Shown here: piece after piece, positions 4,808 to 5,009 of the stretch | Position numbering within the stretch: the first letter of the stretch is position 1 | Layout of the letters: each line of letters opens with the position of its first letter | NCBI GenBank assembly: GCA_944354085.1 | Contig: CALVPW010000085.1 | Coordinates: 1-5,009 of the forward strand | DNA from: an uncultured Clostridia bacterium | Lineage (GTDB): Bacteria; Bacillota; Clostridia; Christensenellales; Borkfalkiaceae | Length of the DNA: 5,009 nucleotides | Reading direction: 5' to 3' | Position numbers and translations under genes: made by a program | Notes under the pieces: model-generated | The model's input: the letters and a program-made list of their open reading frames with translations, nothing else | What the model was told of the DNA's origin: nothing | Database searches by the model: none

Positions 4808-5009
4808 ATGACGGATCCTATCGCAGATATGCTCACCAGAATCAGAAACGCGCTCACGGTCAGAAAGGAGACGGTGGAAGTGCCCGCCTCCAACATGAAG
4901 CGGGAGATCGCCCGCATCCTTCTCGAAGAAGGATACGTGAAGGACGTGAAAGAGGCAGAGGACGGCTACAACGGTAAGCTCGTGCTCACCTTAAAGTACA
5001 CGGAAGACG
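4808..5009 (+). CDS. rpsH: 30S ribosomal protein S8, N-terminal half (partial at right edge)
   Basis: S8 is a primary 16S rRNA-binding protein of the central domain. In E. coli it also represses spc mRNA translation. The window holds 67 codons plus one base of a family about 130 residues long. The opening MTDPIADMLTRIRNA is diagnostic, followed by VEVPASNMKREIARILLEEGY and the start of the beta-rich segment NGKLVLTLKY. No stop is reached. The start is set by AAGGAGG at 4795-4801, fused to the S14 stop and 6 nt from the ATG. The C-terminal rRNA-binding domain, with its SxxG-type signature, lies outside the window and cannot be checked. Confidence 0.97.
   Translation, partial: MTDPIADMLTRIRNALTVRKETVEVPASNMKREIARILLEEGYVKDVKEAEDGYNGKLVLTLKYTED

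Noticed and set aside
1..5009. Mobile element, CRISPR array, tRNA, riboswitch or phage remnant
   Set aside because: Coding sequence fills nearly the whole window, gaps are 19 nt or less, and no direct or inverted repeats of note or cloverleaf-like segments were seen.

Overview
The window is an ordinary, tightly packed stretch of the bacterial S10–spc ribosomal protein cluster, all on the + strand. In order it holds the 3' tip of rplW (L23), then rplB (L2), rpsS (S19), rplV (L22), rpsC (S3), rplP (L16), rpmC (L29), rpsQ (S17), rplN (L14), rplX (L24), rplE (L5), a short zinc-type S14 (rpsZ/rpsN) and the 5' part of rpsH (S8), which runs off the right edge. Order and orientation match the textbook arrangement. 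Nothing is inserted, deleted, inverted or frameshifted.

The host looks like a Gram-positive bacterium of the Clostridia. The short S14 with four zinc-binding cysteines, the L24 with two CxxC pairs, and the wording of the L2 C-terminus and L16 core all point that way. Strong AGGAGG-like ribosome binding sites stand before nearly every gene. Base composition is fairly GC-rich by eye, with C/G-ending codons preferred, so this is not a low-GC Clostridium. The Lys/Ala/Glu-rich tails on L24 and L5 fit uncultured gut lineages such as Christensenellales/Borkfalkiaceae, but that finer placement is a guess. TAA and TGA both act as stops, so the standard bacterial code applies.

Layout: junctions are at most 19 nt long. 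Two are one-base stop/start overlaps (rpsC/rplP TAATG and rplP/rpmC TGATG). In six junctions the stop codon runs directly into the Shine-Dalgarno sequence. There is no room for an internal promoter or terminator, and none is seen at the rpsQ/rplN boundary where E. coli splits S10 from spc. The region is therefore most simply read as one long transcript whose promoter and terminator lie outside the window. No stretch over 300 bases lacks a gene.

The products assemble into both subunits. Large subunit: L2 near the peptidyl transferase centre, L16 near the A site, L22, L24 and L29 around the exit tunnel, L14 at the subunit interface, L5 with 5S rRNA in the central protuberance. Small subunit: S3 and S14 in the head at mRNA entry, S19 in the head near the A site and S13, S17 and S8 in the body.

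I found no undescribed system. What deserves a second look is lineage-specific protein variation: a charged C-terminal tail on L24 next to a Lys/Ala-rich N-terminal tail on L5, a 17-residue N-terminal extension on L22 with unusual tunnel-loop residues, and single departures from family signatures in S17, S3, L5 and L16.
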